The position numbers were made by a program, and so were the translations under genes. The notes beneath the pieces are model-generated. The model was not told the DNA's origin, made no database searches, and worked only from the letters and a program-made list of their open reading frames with translations. DNA of 64,000 bases from Iamia majanohamensis (GTDB lineage Bacteria > Actinomycetota > Acidimicrobiia > Acidimicrobiales > Iamiaceae): contig NZ_CP116942.1 in the NCBI RefSeq assembly GCF_028532485.1, positions 3,844,001 to 3,908,000 of the forward strand, in the 5' to 3' direction. This document shows, in pieces, positions 6,983-15,157 of this stretch (its first letter is position 1; every line of letters starts with the position of its first letter).

Positions 6983-8638
6983 ATGCGGGCCGTGCCCCGC
7001 GTCCACCAGACCGTCGTCGTCGACGTTGCGACGGCGGAGGACATGCTGGGGCCCCGCACCGACCTGCTCGACGAGCGGCCCTGGGCCCCCGGTGACGACG
7101 ACGGGTGGGACCGGGACGACCCCGACCTCGGGTGGGGCGACGGCTGGGAGCGCACCGCCACCTTCGCCCTGGCCCGGGGGCCCATGTCCTCCTACCGGCG
7201 CGACGTGGCGGCCCGACCCGCACCCGACGGGCGGGTCGAGGTGGACGAGGTGACCCGGTTCCGCTCCGCCCTCGGGTTCTGGGGGGCGTGGGTGGCCCTG
7301 CCGGTGGCCCGGGCCCTGCGTCGCACCACGGGCCGGACCCGGCCCCGGAGCCCGTTCTGGGCCCCGCCCGACGCCCTCGACGCCCGGTCCGGCACCGTGC
7401 TCGGCCTCCTGCTCACCCTCGCCCTGGTGGCCGGCTACCTGGGCACGGTGATGACCCAGACCATCACGTTCGCGGCGGACGAGTTCGGGCGGGGCACCAC
7501 CGCCCAGGGCGGCGCCCTCGCCGCGGTGCGGATCGGCACGCTGGGCAGCCTCGTGCTGGTCGCCCTGGCCGACCGCCGGGGACGGCGCCGGCTGCTGCTG
7601 GGCTCGCTGGTGGCCGCGATCCTCGCCACCGTGGCCGGGGCCTTCGCCCCCAGCCTCGAGGTGCTGGGCGTCACCCAGACCCTCGCCCGGGGCTTCACCA
7701 CCGCGGTGACCCTGCTGCTCGCCATCGTGGCCGCCGAGGAGATGCCCAAGGGGACCCGGGCCTACGCCATCAGCGTGATGACGATGACCGGCGCCCTCGG
7801 GGCCGGCATGGCCATCTGGGCGCTGCCCCTGGCCGACGTGGGCGACGGGGGGTGGCGCATCCTCTACCTGCTCCCCGTCCTCGGCCTGCCCGTCGTGGCC
7901 CGCGTCCGCCGGACCCTGCCCGAGAGCCTCCGCTTCGTGCGGCCCCACCGCTCGGCCACGGTGCTCCGGGGCCACGCCGGCCGCCTGGCCGCCATCGGCG
8001 GGGCCATGTTCTGCGCCTCCGCCTTCGGCGCCCCGAGCAGCCAGCTGCTCAACGACTTCCTCCGCGACGAGCGGGGCTTCTCCGCGGCCCGCATCTCGCT
8101 GTTCACCATCCTCACCAGCACCCCCGCCGGGCTCGCGCTCGTCGCAGGGGGACGGCTGGCCGACACGCGCGGTCGCCGCCACGTGGTCGCGGTGGGGGTG
8201 GCCGGCGGGGCGCTCCTCGCCTCGTGGGGCTTCACCGCCCACGGCTGGCCCCTCTGGGCCGCCAACCTCGGCGGCACCATGCTCGGCGCCCTGGCCGTGC
8301 CCGCCCTCGGCGCCTACGGACCCGAGCTGTTCCCCACCGCGGCCCGGGGCAAGGCCAACGGCATCCTGCAGCTCCTGTCGGTGGCCGGCAGCGCCCTCGG
8401 GCTGGTGGTCGCAGGCGTGGCCAAGGACCGCTGGGGCCAGCTGTCCGACGGCATCTTCCTGCTGCTCCCGCTCGGGCTGCTGGTGGCGGTGCTCGCCCTC
8501 ACCGTCTTCCCCGAGACCGCGCGGCGCGAGCTGGAGGACATCAACCCCGAGGACGACGTGGTGGTCGGTCCCGACGGCGTCCCGACGCCGGCCCCACCGC
8601 GCCCGCCCGCCGGGTCCCCACCCCCCGGCCTCCCCTAG
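6983..8638 (+). CDS. MFS transporter with N-terminal cytosolic extension
   Basis: About 551 residues. Residues 1-130 are soluble and acidic (for example RPWAPGDDDGWDRDD), with no recognised domain. A 12-segment major facilitator core follows, with the cytoplasmic loop motif DRRGRRRLLLG after TM2 and its second-half copy DTRGRRHVV. The tail is Pro-rich. The substrate is unknown; the sugar-porter/metabolite-proton class seems likely. The start is uncertain: ATGs at 6953 and 6983 and a GTG at 6992 are all in frame without a clear ribosome-binding site. Its TAG stop is part of the next gene's -10 box. Confidence 0.75.
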   Translation: MRAVPRVHQTVVVDVATAEDMLGPRTDLLDERPWAPGDDDGWDRDDPDLGWGDGWERTATFALARGPMSSYRRDVAARPAPDGRVEVDEVTRFRSALGFWGAWVALPVARALRRTTGRTRPRSPFWAPPDALDARSGTVLGLLLTLALVAGYLGTVMTQTITFAADEFGRGTTAQGGALAAVRIGTLGSLVLVALADRRGRRRLLLGSLVAAILATVAGAFAPSLEVLGVTQTLARGFTTAVTLLLAIVAAEEMPKGTRAYAISVMTMTGALGAGMAIWALPLADVGDGGWRILYLLPVLGLPVVARVRRTLPESLRFVRPHRSATVLRGHAGRLAAIGGAMFCASAFGAPSSQLLNDFLRDERGFSAARISLFTILTSTPAGLALVAGGRLADTRGRRHVVAVGVAGGALLASWGFTAHGWPLWAANLGGTMLGALAVPALGAYGPELFPTAARGKANGILQLLSVAGSALGLVVAGVAKDRWGQLSDGIFLLLPLGLLVAVLALTVFPETARRELEDINPEDDVVVGPDGVPTPAPPRPPAGSPPPGLP

Positions 8639-8641
8639 CAT
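8636..8641 (+). promoter_or_regulatory. -10 box overlapping the MFS stop codon
   Basis: TAGCAT, seven bases before the GTG at 8649; its first three bases are the MFS stop codon. Confidence 0.5.
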
Positions 8642-8648
8642 CCGGCCC

Positions 8649-9533
8649 GTGCGACGGCCCGAGCCGACGAGGAAGAACCTCCTGATCGCGGGCGGCGGCC
8701 TGTGCGCCGTCCTGCTCCTGGTGATCACCGCCTTCTCCTGCACGCGGACCGAGCCGGAGCTGGGCCCGGCCGCCTTCGTGCCCACCACCACCACGCTCGC
8801 CCCCACCAGCACCGCACCCACCACCGCGGCCCCCGACACCACCGCCGCCCCCTCGGGCCCCGAGACGACGACCGAGCCGCCGCCCTCCACCGAGGCCGAG
8901 GTCGCGCCCGCCGGCCTGCAGCCCCTGCCGGCCCGCACCAGCGAGGTGGCCACAGCCAGGGAGGGGGTCGACGAGGTCGCGCTGCACGACGACGCCACCG
9001 GCCCCTCCACCGGCGCCCTCGACGCCACGGGCGACTACGGCCAGCGCCAGGTGTTCCTGGTGGTGGGCCGGGAGGGCGACCGCCTCCACGTGCTGCTCCC
9101 CACCCGGCCCAACGGGTCCAAGGCCTGGATCGACGCCGACGACGTCGACGTCACGACCCACGACTACCAGATCCAGGTGTCGATCTCGGGCTTCGAGCTG
9201 ATGGCCCAGAAGGGCACCGAGGTCGTCGTCGACACCCCGATCGGCGTGGGCACCCAGGACACCCCCACCGTCGGCGGCGAGTTCTACACCTGGGTCCTCC
9301 TCGACCCCACCAACGCCGGGTACGGGTCCTACGCCTACGGGCTGTCGGGGTTCTCCACCCTCGAGCAGTTCGCCGGCGGCGACGGGCGCATGGGCGTGCA
9401 CGGCACCGAGGACGCCTCGTCCATTGGCCGCAACGTGAGCCACGGCTGCATCCGCGTGCCCGACGACGTCGTGGTCCGCATGGTCGAGGAGGTCGGCCTC
9501 CCGCTCGGGGTGCCGGTCACCGTCTACGCCTAG
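8649..9533 (+). CDS. L,D-transpeptidase (YkuD family), membrane-anchored
   Basis: A 294-residue exported enzyme expected to form 3-3 peptidoglycan cross-links or attach proteins to the wall. Residues 10-30 are a hydrophobic export segment ending in ITAFSC, possibly a lipobox. A long Thr/Pro-rich wall-spanning linker follows (about 35-85). The C-terminal YkuD domain has the MGVHGTED segment and the catalytic SHGCIR motif with Cys267 near the end. The transport genes nearby give no functional hint. The leaderless GTG is supported by TAGCAT seven bases upstream. Confidence 0.9.
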   Translation: MRRPEPTRKNLLIAGGGLCAVLLLVITAFSCTRTEPELGPAAFVPTTTTLAPTSTAPTTAAPDTTAAPSGPETTTEPPPSTEAEVAPAGLQPLPARTSEVATAREGVDEVALHDDATGPSTGALDATGDYGQRQVFLVVGREGDRLHVLLPTRPNGSKAWIDADDVDVTTHDYQIQVSISGFELMAQKGTEVVVDTPIGVGTQDTPTVGGEFYTWVLLDPTNAGYGSYAYGLSGFSTLEQFAGGDGRMGVHGTEDASSIGRNVSHGCIRVPDDVVVRMVEEVGLPLGVPVTVYA

Positions 9534-9542
9534 GCGTCCTCG

Positions 9543-9560
9543 CCGGGCCGGCGGGCCCGG
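9543..9560. terminator. Hairpin between convergent genes
   Basis: CCGGGCC/GGCCCGG arms with a 4-nt loop, between the transpeptidase and nitroreductase stops. Confidence 0.35.
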
Positions 9561-9977
9561 TCAGGTCGGCTCCAGCACCACCACCGGGATGGTCCGGTCG
9601 GTCTTGGCCTCGTAGTCGGCGAACCCCGGGGCGGCCGCCTTCTGGGCCTCCCAGATGCGCTCTCGCTCGTCGCCCTCGGCGACCCGGGCCCGCACGGTCC
9701 GCACGTCGGTGCCGACCTCGACCTCGACCTCGGGCGTGGCCACCAGGTTGTGGAACCAGGCCGGGTGGTGGTCGGCCCCGGCGGCCGAGGCGAAGATCGC
9801 CACCCGCTCGCCGTCGAGGGGCTGGTACACGAGGGGGTTCACCCGGGGCTGGCCGCTCCTGGCCCCGACGGTGTGGACGAGGATCATCGGCGCGCCCTCG
9901 AAGGGACCGCCGACCCGCCCCTCGTTGGCCCGGAACTCCTCGATGATCCGGGCGTTGAAGTCGTCGATGTCGGCCAC
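9561..9977 (-). CDS. Deazaflavin (F420)-dependent nitroreductase family protein
   Basis: A 138-residue split-barrel protein of the Ddn/Rv3547 family. Diagnostic parts are LVHTVGARSGQPRVNPLVY, the WFHNLVATPEVEVEVG segment and the C-terminal IPVVVLEPT. Family members bind reduced coenzyme F420 and reduce quinones or nitro compounds, usually at the inner membrane face. A paralogue lies at 43361. The GTG start has an AGGAG site upstream. The gene is monocistronic and its substrate is unknown. Confidence 0.85.
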   Translation of the reverse strand: MADIDDFNARIIEEFRANEGRVGGPFEGAPMILVHTVGARSGQPRVNPLVYQPLDGERVAIFASAAGADHHPAWFHNLVATPEVEVEVGTDVRTVRARVAEGDERERIWEAQKAAAPGFADYEAKTDRTIPVVVLEPT

Positions 9978-10043
9978 GCTGCTGCTCCTGGGTCGGTGGG
10001 GCGACCAGTGTGCCCCGGACGACGGGACCGTTGCCCCCGTGGG

Positions 10044-10610
10044 TCAGCCCAGGGTGGGCAGCCAGTCGGCGACCGCGGCGGCCACCTCGGCCTCCCGCCC
10101 CTTGGGGTCGTGGCCGGCCCCGTCGAGCCAGACGTGGGTCACCGGGCCCGGGATGAGGGCGGTGGCCTCCTCCAGCTCGGCCGGGGTGCCGAAGGGGTCC
10201 CGGGTGCCGCCGACGAACAGGCAGGGCAGGTCGAGCGCCGGGAGGTGCTCCGTGCGGAGCCGCTCCGGCTTCCCCGGCGGGTGCAGCGGGTAGCTGAGCA
10301 GCACCAGCCCGGCCGCCGGGAGCCCCTCGGCCACCGCCATGGAGCACATCCGCCCGCCCATGGACCGGCCGCCGAGCACGATCGCGCCCGGGTCGACGCC
10401 CTGGTCGGCCGCCAACCGGCCCGCCTCCTCGACCACGCAGGCGATGAGCTTGGGGGCCCGGTCCGGCGCCTTGCGGCCCTCGCGCCGGTAGGGGAAGTCG
10501 ACCCGGGCCACCGGCAGCGGGGCCACCGCGGCCTCGACCGCCAGCAGGGCCGGGCTCTCCCGGCTCCCTCCCGCGCCCGGGGTGAGCAGCAGGGCCCCGG
10601 CGTCGGTCAC
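10044..10610 (-). CDS. Alpha/beta-hydrolase family protein (KANL3/Tex30-like)
   Basis: A 188-residue compact alpha/beta hydrolase. The nucleophile elbow is GGRSMGGRM with serine as nucleophile. The acid lies in VGGTRDPFGTP and the histidine in LDGAGHDPKG. This small, cap-less layout matches the Tex30/KANL3 dienelactone-hydrolase-like group. The substrate is unknown. The GTG overlaps the stop of the upstream J-domain gene as GTGA, so the two are translationally coupled. Confidence 0.75.
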   Translation of the reverse strand: MTDAGALLLTPGAGGSRESPALLAVEAAVAPLPVARVDFPYRREGRKAPDRAPKLIACVVEEAGRLAADQGVDPGAIVLGGRSMGGRMCSMAVAEGLPAAGLVLLSYPLHPPGKPERLRTEHLPALDLPCLFVGGTRDPFGTPAELEEATALIPGPVTHVWLDGAGHDPKGREAEVAAAVADWLPTLG

Positions 10611-11308
10611 GTGACCAGGAGGATCCGCCGGGCCTCGGTGAGCTCGGCGATGCGCTCGGCGGCGGCGGTCTGGCCGCCGCCGTGGTCGGGGTGGGCCACC
10701 CGCAGGAGGTCGCGGAAGCGGCGCTGGACGTCCTTGCGGTCCGGCGACGGGCCCACCAGGCCCAGGACGCCGAGGGCCCACGCCTCGGGGTCGGCGTAGC
10801 GGCCCACGGCGGTGACCGCGGCCCCGGTGCCGCCGATGTGCTCGAGGAGGTGGTCGTCGACCGCGCCCCGCCAGAGCAGGCCGCGACGGATGACCCGCAT
10901 GACCGGGCCCCTGCTCTCGATCGGGAGGCGGCCGGCGGCGTAGATGGCCGCCAGCACCTGGGGGCCGGGCGAGGTGCCGGCCGCGTCGTCGAGGTCCAGC
11001 TGCATGCGCTCGCCGTCGCCGAGGAGCCGGTGCTGGCGTCGGTTGAGCCCGACGTGGTCGGTCTGGAACCGGTGGCGGAGCCGGGGCTGGGGGATGCGCA
11101 GGCCCTGCTCGACCTGGTGGCTCAGGCGCTCGAGGTCGGGGCGGAGGTCGACGTCGACCTCGGTGACGAAGGCGGCGGCCACCGCCCCGAGGAGCAGCCC
11201 GCCGAAGCCCGGGGCCGGGCTGACGGGCAGGACGCAGGAGCCGAGCGCCAGGCGCCGGGTCGGCGCGATGGGGCGGGACTGGAACACCTCCAGCTCGGCC
11301 AGGACCAT
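10607..11308 (-). CDS. J-domain-containing protein of unknown role
   Basis: A 233-residue protein. The C-terminal 60 residues form a DnaJ-like J domain with the invariant HPD in DLLRVAHPDHGGG, so it probably stimulates an Hsp70 ATPase. The N-terminal 160 residues have no recognised domain and include a glycine-rich hydrophobic stretch (GFGGLLLGAVAAAFV). No Gly/Phe or zinc-finger regions are present, so it is not a classic DnaJ. The ATG at 11308 has TACGGT six bases upstream, and its stop overlaps the hydrolase start. Confidence 0.65.
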   Translation of the reverse strand: MVLAELEVFQSRPIAPTRRLALGSCVLPVSPAPGFGGLLLGAVAAAFVTEVDVDLRPDLERLSHQVEQGLRIPQPRLRHRFQTDHVGLNRRQHRLLGDGERMQLDLDDAAGTSPGPQVLAAIYAAGRLPIESRGPVMRVIRRGLLWRGAVDDHLLEHIGGTGAAVTAVGRYADPEAWALGVLGLVGPSPDRKDVQRRFRDLLRVAHPDHGGGQTAAAERIAELTEARRILLVT

Positions 11309-11314
11309 CAGGTC

Positions 11315-11320
11315 ACCGTA
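11315..11320 (-). promoter_or_regulatory. -10 box, leaderless promoter of the J-domain gene
   Basis: TACGGT, six bases before the ATG at 11308. Confidence 0.5.
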
Positions 11321-11358
11321 CCGGCCGCCGGGGACGTCCCCGCCACCGGCGGCGGGGC

Positions 11359-12345
11359 TCAGACGAGCGGCCGGAGCAGGGTCCGCAGGGCGGTGGCGGC
11401 CTCCTCGATCTCCTCGTCGCCGGCATCGGCGTCGCCCAGCCGCTCGCGGAGGACGGCGGCGGCGGCGTTGATCGCCTCCCACCCGGACTCGTCGAAGCCG
11501 AACGGCACCGGCATCGAGGCGGCCGCCTGGGCGGCGTCGTCGAAGCGGACGGTGGCGGCCTTGTCCGAGGCGTCGTGGAGCAGCCGGTCGGAGGTCACGA
11601 ACAGCTCCGACAGCACCTCCTGGGCGTCGGGGCCGTCGAGCTCGTCCTCGTCGGGCTGCTCGTCCTCCCAGGCCGAGGTCACCTGCTCGACCAGGGCGTC
11701 GACCCGCTCCTCGTCGTCGACGCCGACGGTGATCTCCTGGTAGCCGCGGAGGTGGGCGACCCGGTCGTCGATGAGGGCCTCGACGAAGCGGTCCTCGAGG
11801 CCCTCGGGCCAGTCGCGGACGTCGTAGACGACGGGATCGACGTCGGGGGGCAGGTCGAGGGCGATGCGGTCGTCGATCTCGTCGATGAGGTCGTCGACGA
11901 CGTCCGCGTCGCGGGCCCCGACGACGAGGGTGCCGGCCTGCCAGACCCGGCGCACGCCCTCGCCCTCGAGCATCTCGTCGAGCAGCTTGCGCTCCCGCGC
12001 CCCCCAGTCCGACAGCTCGAAGTCGACCTCGCGGAACCCCCGGCGCCCCTCGCCGCCGTCGTCGTCCGCCCCGTCGCCGGTCGTGGCCGCGACGTCGTCG
12101 TCCGCCCCGTCATCGGTCGTGGCCGCGTCCTCGTCGTCCTCGTCGTCGCCGGCCGGCACCTCGGCCTCCCCACCGGCCGTCGCCGGGGCGACCCCGTCGT
12201 CACCGTCGTGACGGCGGTCGGCGCTCGGGGCCTCCCCCTCGTCGTCCTCGCTCGCGCCCGCCACGGGGACGTCCTCGCCGTCGACGTCCCCGTCGTCGGG
12301 TCCCTCGCCGTCGTCGCCCCGGCCGAGCAGCCGTCGCAGCCTCAC
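11359..12345 (-). CDS. Acidic hypothetical protein
   Basis: A 328-residue, strongly acidic protein. Residues 1-100 are low-complexity Asp/Glu/Ala. The rest looks folded, with two alternating patterns, WQAGTLVVGARDADVVDDLI and VRDWPEGLEDRFVEALIDD, that resemble paired small alpha/beta units. I do not recognise the family. The GTG at 12345 was chosen because a 15-codon leader ORF ends across it (GTGA). Its function cannot be inferred; the neighbouring helicase is transcribed toward it with about 110 bp between. Confidence 0.6.
   Translation of the reverse strand: MRLRRLLGRGDDGEGPDDGDVDGEDVPVAGASEDDEGEAPSADRRHDGDDGVAPATAGGEAEVPAGDDEDDEDAATTDDGADDDVAATTGDGADDDGGEGRRGFREVDFELSDWGARERKLLDEMLEGEGVRRVWQAGTLVVGARDADVVDDLIDEIDDRIALDLPPDVDPVVYDVRDWPEGLEDRFVEALIDDRVAHLRGYQEITVGVDDEERVDALVEQVTSAWEDEQPDEDELDGPDAQEVLSELFVTSDRLLHDASDKAATVRFDDAAQAAASMPVPFGFDESGWEAINAAAAVLRERLGDADAGDEEIEEAATALRTLLRPLV
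12061..12132. repeat. Two tandem 36-bp units inside the acidic protein
   Basis: Units at 12061-12096 and 12097-12132 differ at few positions and encode a repeated AATT-x-DGADDD stretch. Confidence 0.6.
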
Positions 12346-12389
12346 CGGGACGACCGGGGGCGCGGGGGCGGGGCGGCGCTGACGGGCAT
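12342..12389 (-). CDS. Proline-rich 15-codon leader ORF
   Basis: Reads MPVSAAPPPRPRSSR. Its ATG lies six bases downstream of GATACT, and its TGA overlaps the GTG of the acidic protein gene. The layout suggests a leaderless leader peptide that feeds ribosomes into the main gene. It has the same 48-nt length as the leader at 33306. Confidence 0.4.
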   Translation of the reverse strand: MPVSAAPPPRPRSSR

Positions 12390-12395
12390 CGGGCC

Positions 12396-12401
12396 AGTAT
12401 C
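12396..12401 (-). promoter_or_regulatory. -10 box before the 15-codon leader ORF
   Basis: GATACT, six bases before the ATG at 12389. Confidence 0.45.
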
Positions 12402-12457
12402 GCAGGCGTCCCGGCCCCACCCGGCCCGGTCCCGGTCCGCCGGGGGCGGCGGGCGCC

Positions 12458-15157
12458 TCAGGCGTCGTCGGCCGGGGCGCCGGGGGTGCCGTCGCCCTCG
12501 GCCACCAGGGCCAGGATGTCGGCGCCGTAGCGCTCCAGCTTGGCCGGGCCGATGCCCGGGACCCGGGCCAGGTCGGCGGTGCTCGCCGGGGCCCGTCGGG
12601 CCAGGGCGTCGAGGGTGGCGTCGGAGAAGACCACGTAGGCCGGCACGCCGTCGGCCCGGCTCCGCTCCCGGCGCCAGGTGCGGAGGGCCTCGGCGCGGGT
12701 GGCGGCCACGCCGTCGAGCGGTTCCCCCGGCGCGGCCCGCCCGCCCTCCCTGCGCTCCCGCCGGGCGGGCCCGTCGGGCGTCGCCGCCCCGGTGCGCCGC
12801 ACCCGCTCGGGCCGCACCGGCGCCTCGCCGGTGAGCTCGCCGAGGAAGGGCGAGGGTCGGCTGGCGTCGCCGAGGACCACGACCCGGTCGCGCGCCCGGG
12901 TGACGGCGACGTGCAGGACGCGCCGCTCCTCCTCCTCGTCGGCGGCGAGCCGGTGGGGCAGCAGCCCGGCCGTGGTCCCCGCCACCACGACCCGCGGCCA
13001 CTCCCGACCCTTGACCCGGTGGACCGTGGACAGGGTGACCGCCGGACCGGCCGTCCGACCGCCGCCCAGGGCGCGGCGCAGCCAGGCGTCGAAGCCCTCG
13101 AGCACGGGGTGCAGGTCGGCCACCTGGATCAGGGCCTCGATGTCGTCGAGCTGGCTCGAGCCCTCGCCCCCCTTCGACCGGTCGAGGCCGGCCATGGCCT
13201 CGCCCAGGCCGATGTCGTCGCGCACCACCTCGAGGGCGGAGCGGGTGGTCCCGCCCCCGGCTGCGGCGACCGTCTCGAGGTCGGCGGCCAGCTGGGCGAC
13301 CTTGTCGGCCACCTTGGGGTCGTCGAGGCGCTCGCCGACGTCGGCCACGTCGGCCACGCTCATCCGCCGCCGGAACCACTTGGTGATCCAGCGGGGCAGG
13401 CCGCGCGACGGCCGTCGGTAGACCTCGGCCAGGTCGGCGGGGTCGATGGCGCCCGGGTCATCCGCGATGCGCAGGTAGGCGAGGGCGGCCCGGGCGCCGG
13501 TGCGGTCGAGCAGCTCGGGGCCCACCGTGGACCGCACCGGGACCTCCGCCTCGACCAGGGCCACGTGGGGGGCGAGCAGCAGGGCGTGGACCCGGGTGAG
13601 CACGGCCACGTCGTCGGGGTCGACCCCCTCGTCGAGCCAGCCCCGGACCACCTCGACCAGGGCCTCGGAGCCGGCCGACGCCTCGTGGGCCACGATGCGG
13701 ACGGCGTCGGCGTCCTGGGCCGCGTCGGGCCGGGCCCGGATCACCTTGGCCACCCGGCGCCGGTTGTAGCCGAGCAGGGTGGCCGCGGTGGTGACGACGG
13801 GGGCGGCGCTGCGGTGGTTCACCTCGAGGGCGTGGGTGGCGCCGCCGGGGAACCAGGTGGCGAAGTCGATGAGGAAGCGGGGGTCGGCCCCGGCGTGGCC
13901 GTAGATCACCTGGTCGTCGTCGCCGACGCCGAAGACGTCGAGGGGCGGCCCGGCGACCAGGCGCACGAGCAGCACGTGGGCCGGGGTCAGGTCCTGGAGC
14001 TCGTCGACCAGGAGGTGGCGGTGCCGGGCCTGGACCCGGCGGCGCAGCTCGCCGTCGCGGAGCAGGGCCTCGATGGCGGCGGTGACCTGCTCGTCGAAGT
14101 CGACCACCCCCCGGCGCTCGAGGAGGTCGCGGTAGGGCCCGACCACCTCGGCGAAGCCGGGCACGTCGCCCCGGTCGGACTCGACCCGGGCGGGGTCGCG
14201 CAGCCCGAGCCGGACCTCGGTGAGGGCCTCCAGGTACGGGGCCACGGGGTCGGTGTTGGCCCGACGCTGGCGGCGGGGCAGCAGGTCGTCGAGGAGCCGC
14301 CGGACCTCGCGCTCGTCGGCCACGGGCGGGGCGCTGCCCCGGGCCTGGCCGAGGATGGAGTAGGCCAGGCCGTTCAGGGTCTGGACCCGGGCCCCGATGC
14401 CCTCGGTGCGCTCGACCATCTCGTCGCGCGCCTTGACGTTGTAGGCCACGGCCAGGACCGACCCGGGCTCCCAGCGCCGGTCGACCAGGAGGTGGCGCAG
14501 CCGCTCGGTGAGGACGCGGGTCTTGCCGGAGCCGGCCGGGGCGACGATGCGGGCCGGACCCCGCTGGTGGGCCACCGCCTCCCGCTGGTCGTCGGCCAGG
14601 TCGGCGGTGACCGGCACCGGCTCGGGAGCCACCGCCAGGCGCCCCGCCTCGACCGACTCGCGGTGGACGAGGCCGAGGCCCTCCAGGTCGGCGCGGGCCA
14701 GGGGCTCCCGGGGGCCGCCGTCGACCCAGAGGGCCGTGCCGTCGGCCAGGGCCAGGTCGCCGGGACCCTCCGGCGTCGGCGCCGCCCCCTCCCCCAGCCG
14801 GGCCGCCTTGACCGCCCACCACCAGACGGGCTCGTCGCCGCGGGCGTCCCAGGTGTTGGCCCAGACGAGGAAGTGGAGGCGGTCGAGGGGGAGGTCGAGG
14901 TCGACGCCGAGCTCCCACGGCGCACCGTCGATCGACGCCGGGGCCCGGAAGCGGGCGGGGTCGACGGCCAGCTCGACGACCACCGGGTCGCGCTCGGCCC
15001 ACGCCGCGTGGAGGGCGGCGACGGCGGCGGCGGGATCGGCCAGGGCGGCCTCGTCGACCACCACCCGGGGAGCGTCGGCCCAGGCCGGCGGGGCCGGCTG
15101 CCCGACCCCCACCACGACCGAGCGACCGAGGGGGCCCGGCCGGGCGTCGACGGTCAC
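12458..15157 (-). CDS. UvrD/Rep-type superfamily 1 DNA helicase with HRDC domain
   Basis: An 899-residue ATP-dependent 3'-5' helicase. About 180 N-terminal residues are an uncharacterised extension. Helicase motifs follow in order: Walker A APAGSGKTRVL, motif II VDELQDLTPAH, motif III GVGDDDQVIYGHAGA, motif IV NHRSAAP, motif V TVHRVKGREWPRV and motif VI HVAVTRARDRV. The last 80 residues form an HRDC domain (ADLARVPGIGPAKLERYG). This matches the actinobacterial UvrD2-like class with C-terminal HRDC, used in repair or replication restart. The start overlaps the exopolyphosphatase stop as GTGA. Confidence 0.88.
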   Translation of the reverse strand: MTVDARPGPLGRSVVVGVGQPAPPAWADAPRVVVDEAALADPAAAVAALHAAWAERDPVVVELAVDPARFRAPASIDGAPWELGVDLDLPLDRLHFLVWANTWDARGDEPVWWWAVKAARLGEGAAPTPEGPGDLALADGTALWVDGGPREPLARADLEGLGLVHRESVEAGRLAVAPEPVPVTADLADDQREAVAHQRGPARIVAPAGSGKTRVLTERLRHLLVDRRWEPGSVLAVAYNVKARDEMVERTEGIGARVQTLNGLAYSILGQARGSAPPVADEREVRRLLDDLLPRRQRRANTDPVAPYLEALTEVRLGLRDPARVESDRGDVPGFAEVVGPYRDLLERRGVVDFDEQVTAAIEALLRDGELRRRVQARHRHLLVDELQDLTPAHVLLVRLVAGPPLDVFGVGDDDQVIYGHAGADPRFLIDFATWFPGGATHALEVNHRSAAPVVTTAATLLGYNRRRVAKVIRARPDAAQDADAVRIVAHEASAGSEALVEVVRGWLDEGVDPDDVAVLTRVHALLLAPHVALVEAEVPVRSTVGPELLDRTGARAALAYLRIADDPGAIDPADLAEVYRRPSRGLPRWITKWFRRRMSVADVADVGERLDDPKVADKVAQLAADLETVAAAGGGTTRSALEVVRDDIGLGEAMAGLDRSKGGEGSSQLDDIEALIQVADLHPVLEGFDAWLRRALGGGRTAGPAVTLSTVHRVKGREWPRVVVAGTTAGLLPHRLAADEEEERRVLHVAVTRARDRVVVLGDASRPSPFLGELTGEAPVRPERVRRTGAATPDGPARRERREGGRAAPGEPLDGVAATRAEALRTWRRERSRADGVPAYVVFSDATLDALARRAPASTADLARVPGIGPAKLERYGADILALVAEGDGTPGAPADDA

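Noticed and set aside
5657-9028. A 1123-codon minus-strand frame containing MurA
   Set aside because: MurA homology begins at 6904; everything upstream is antisense to the MFS transporter and transpeptidase genes.
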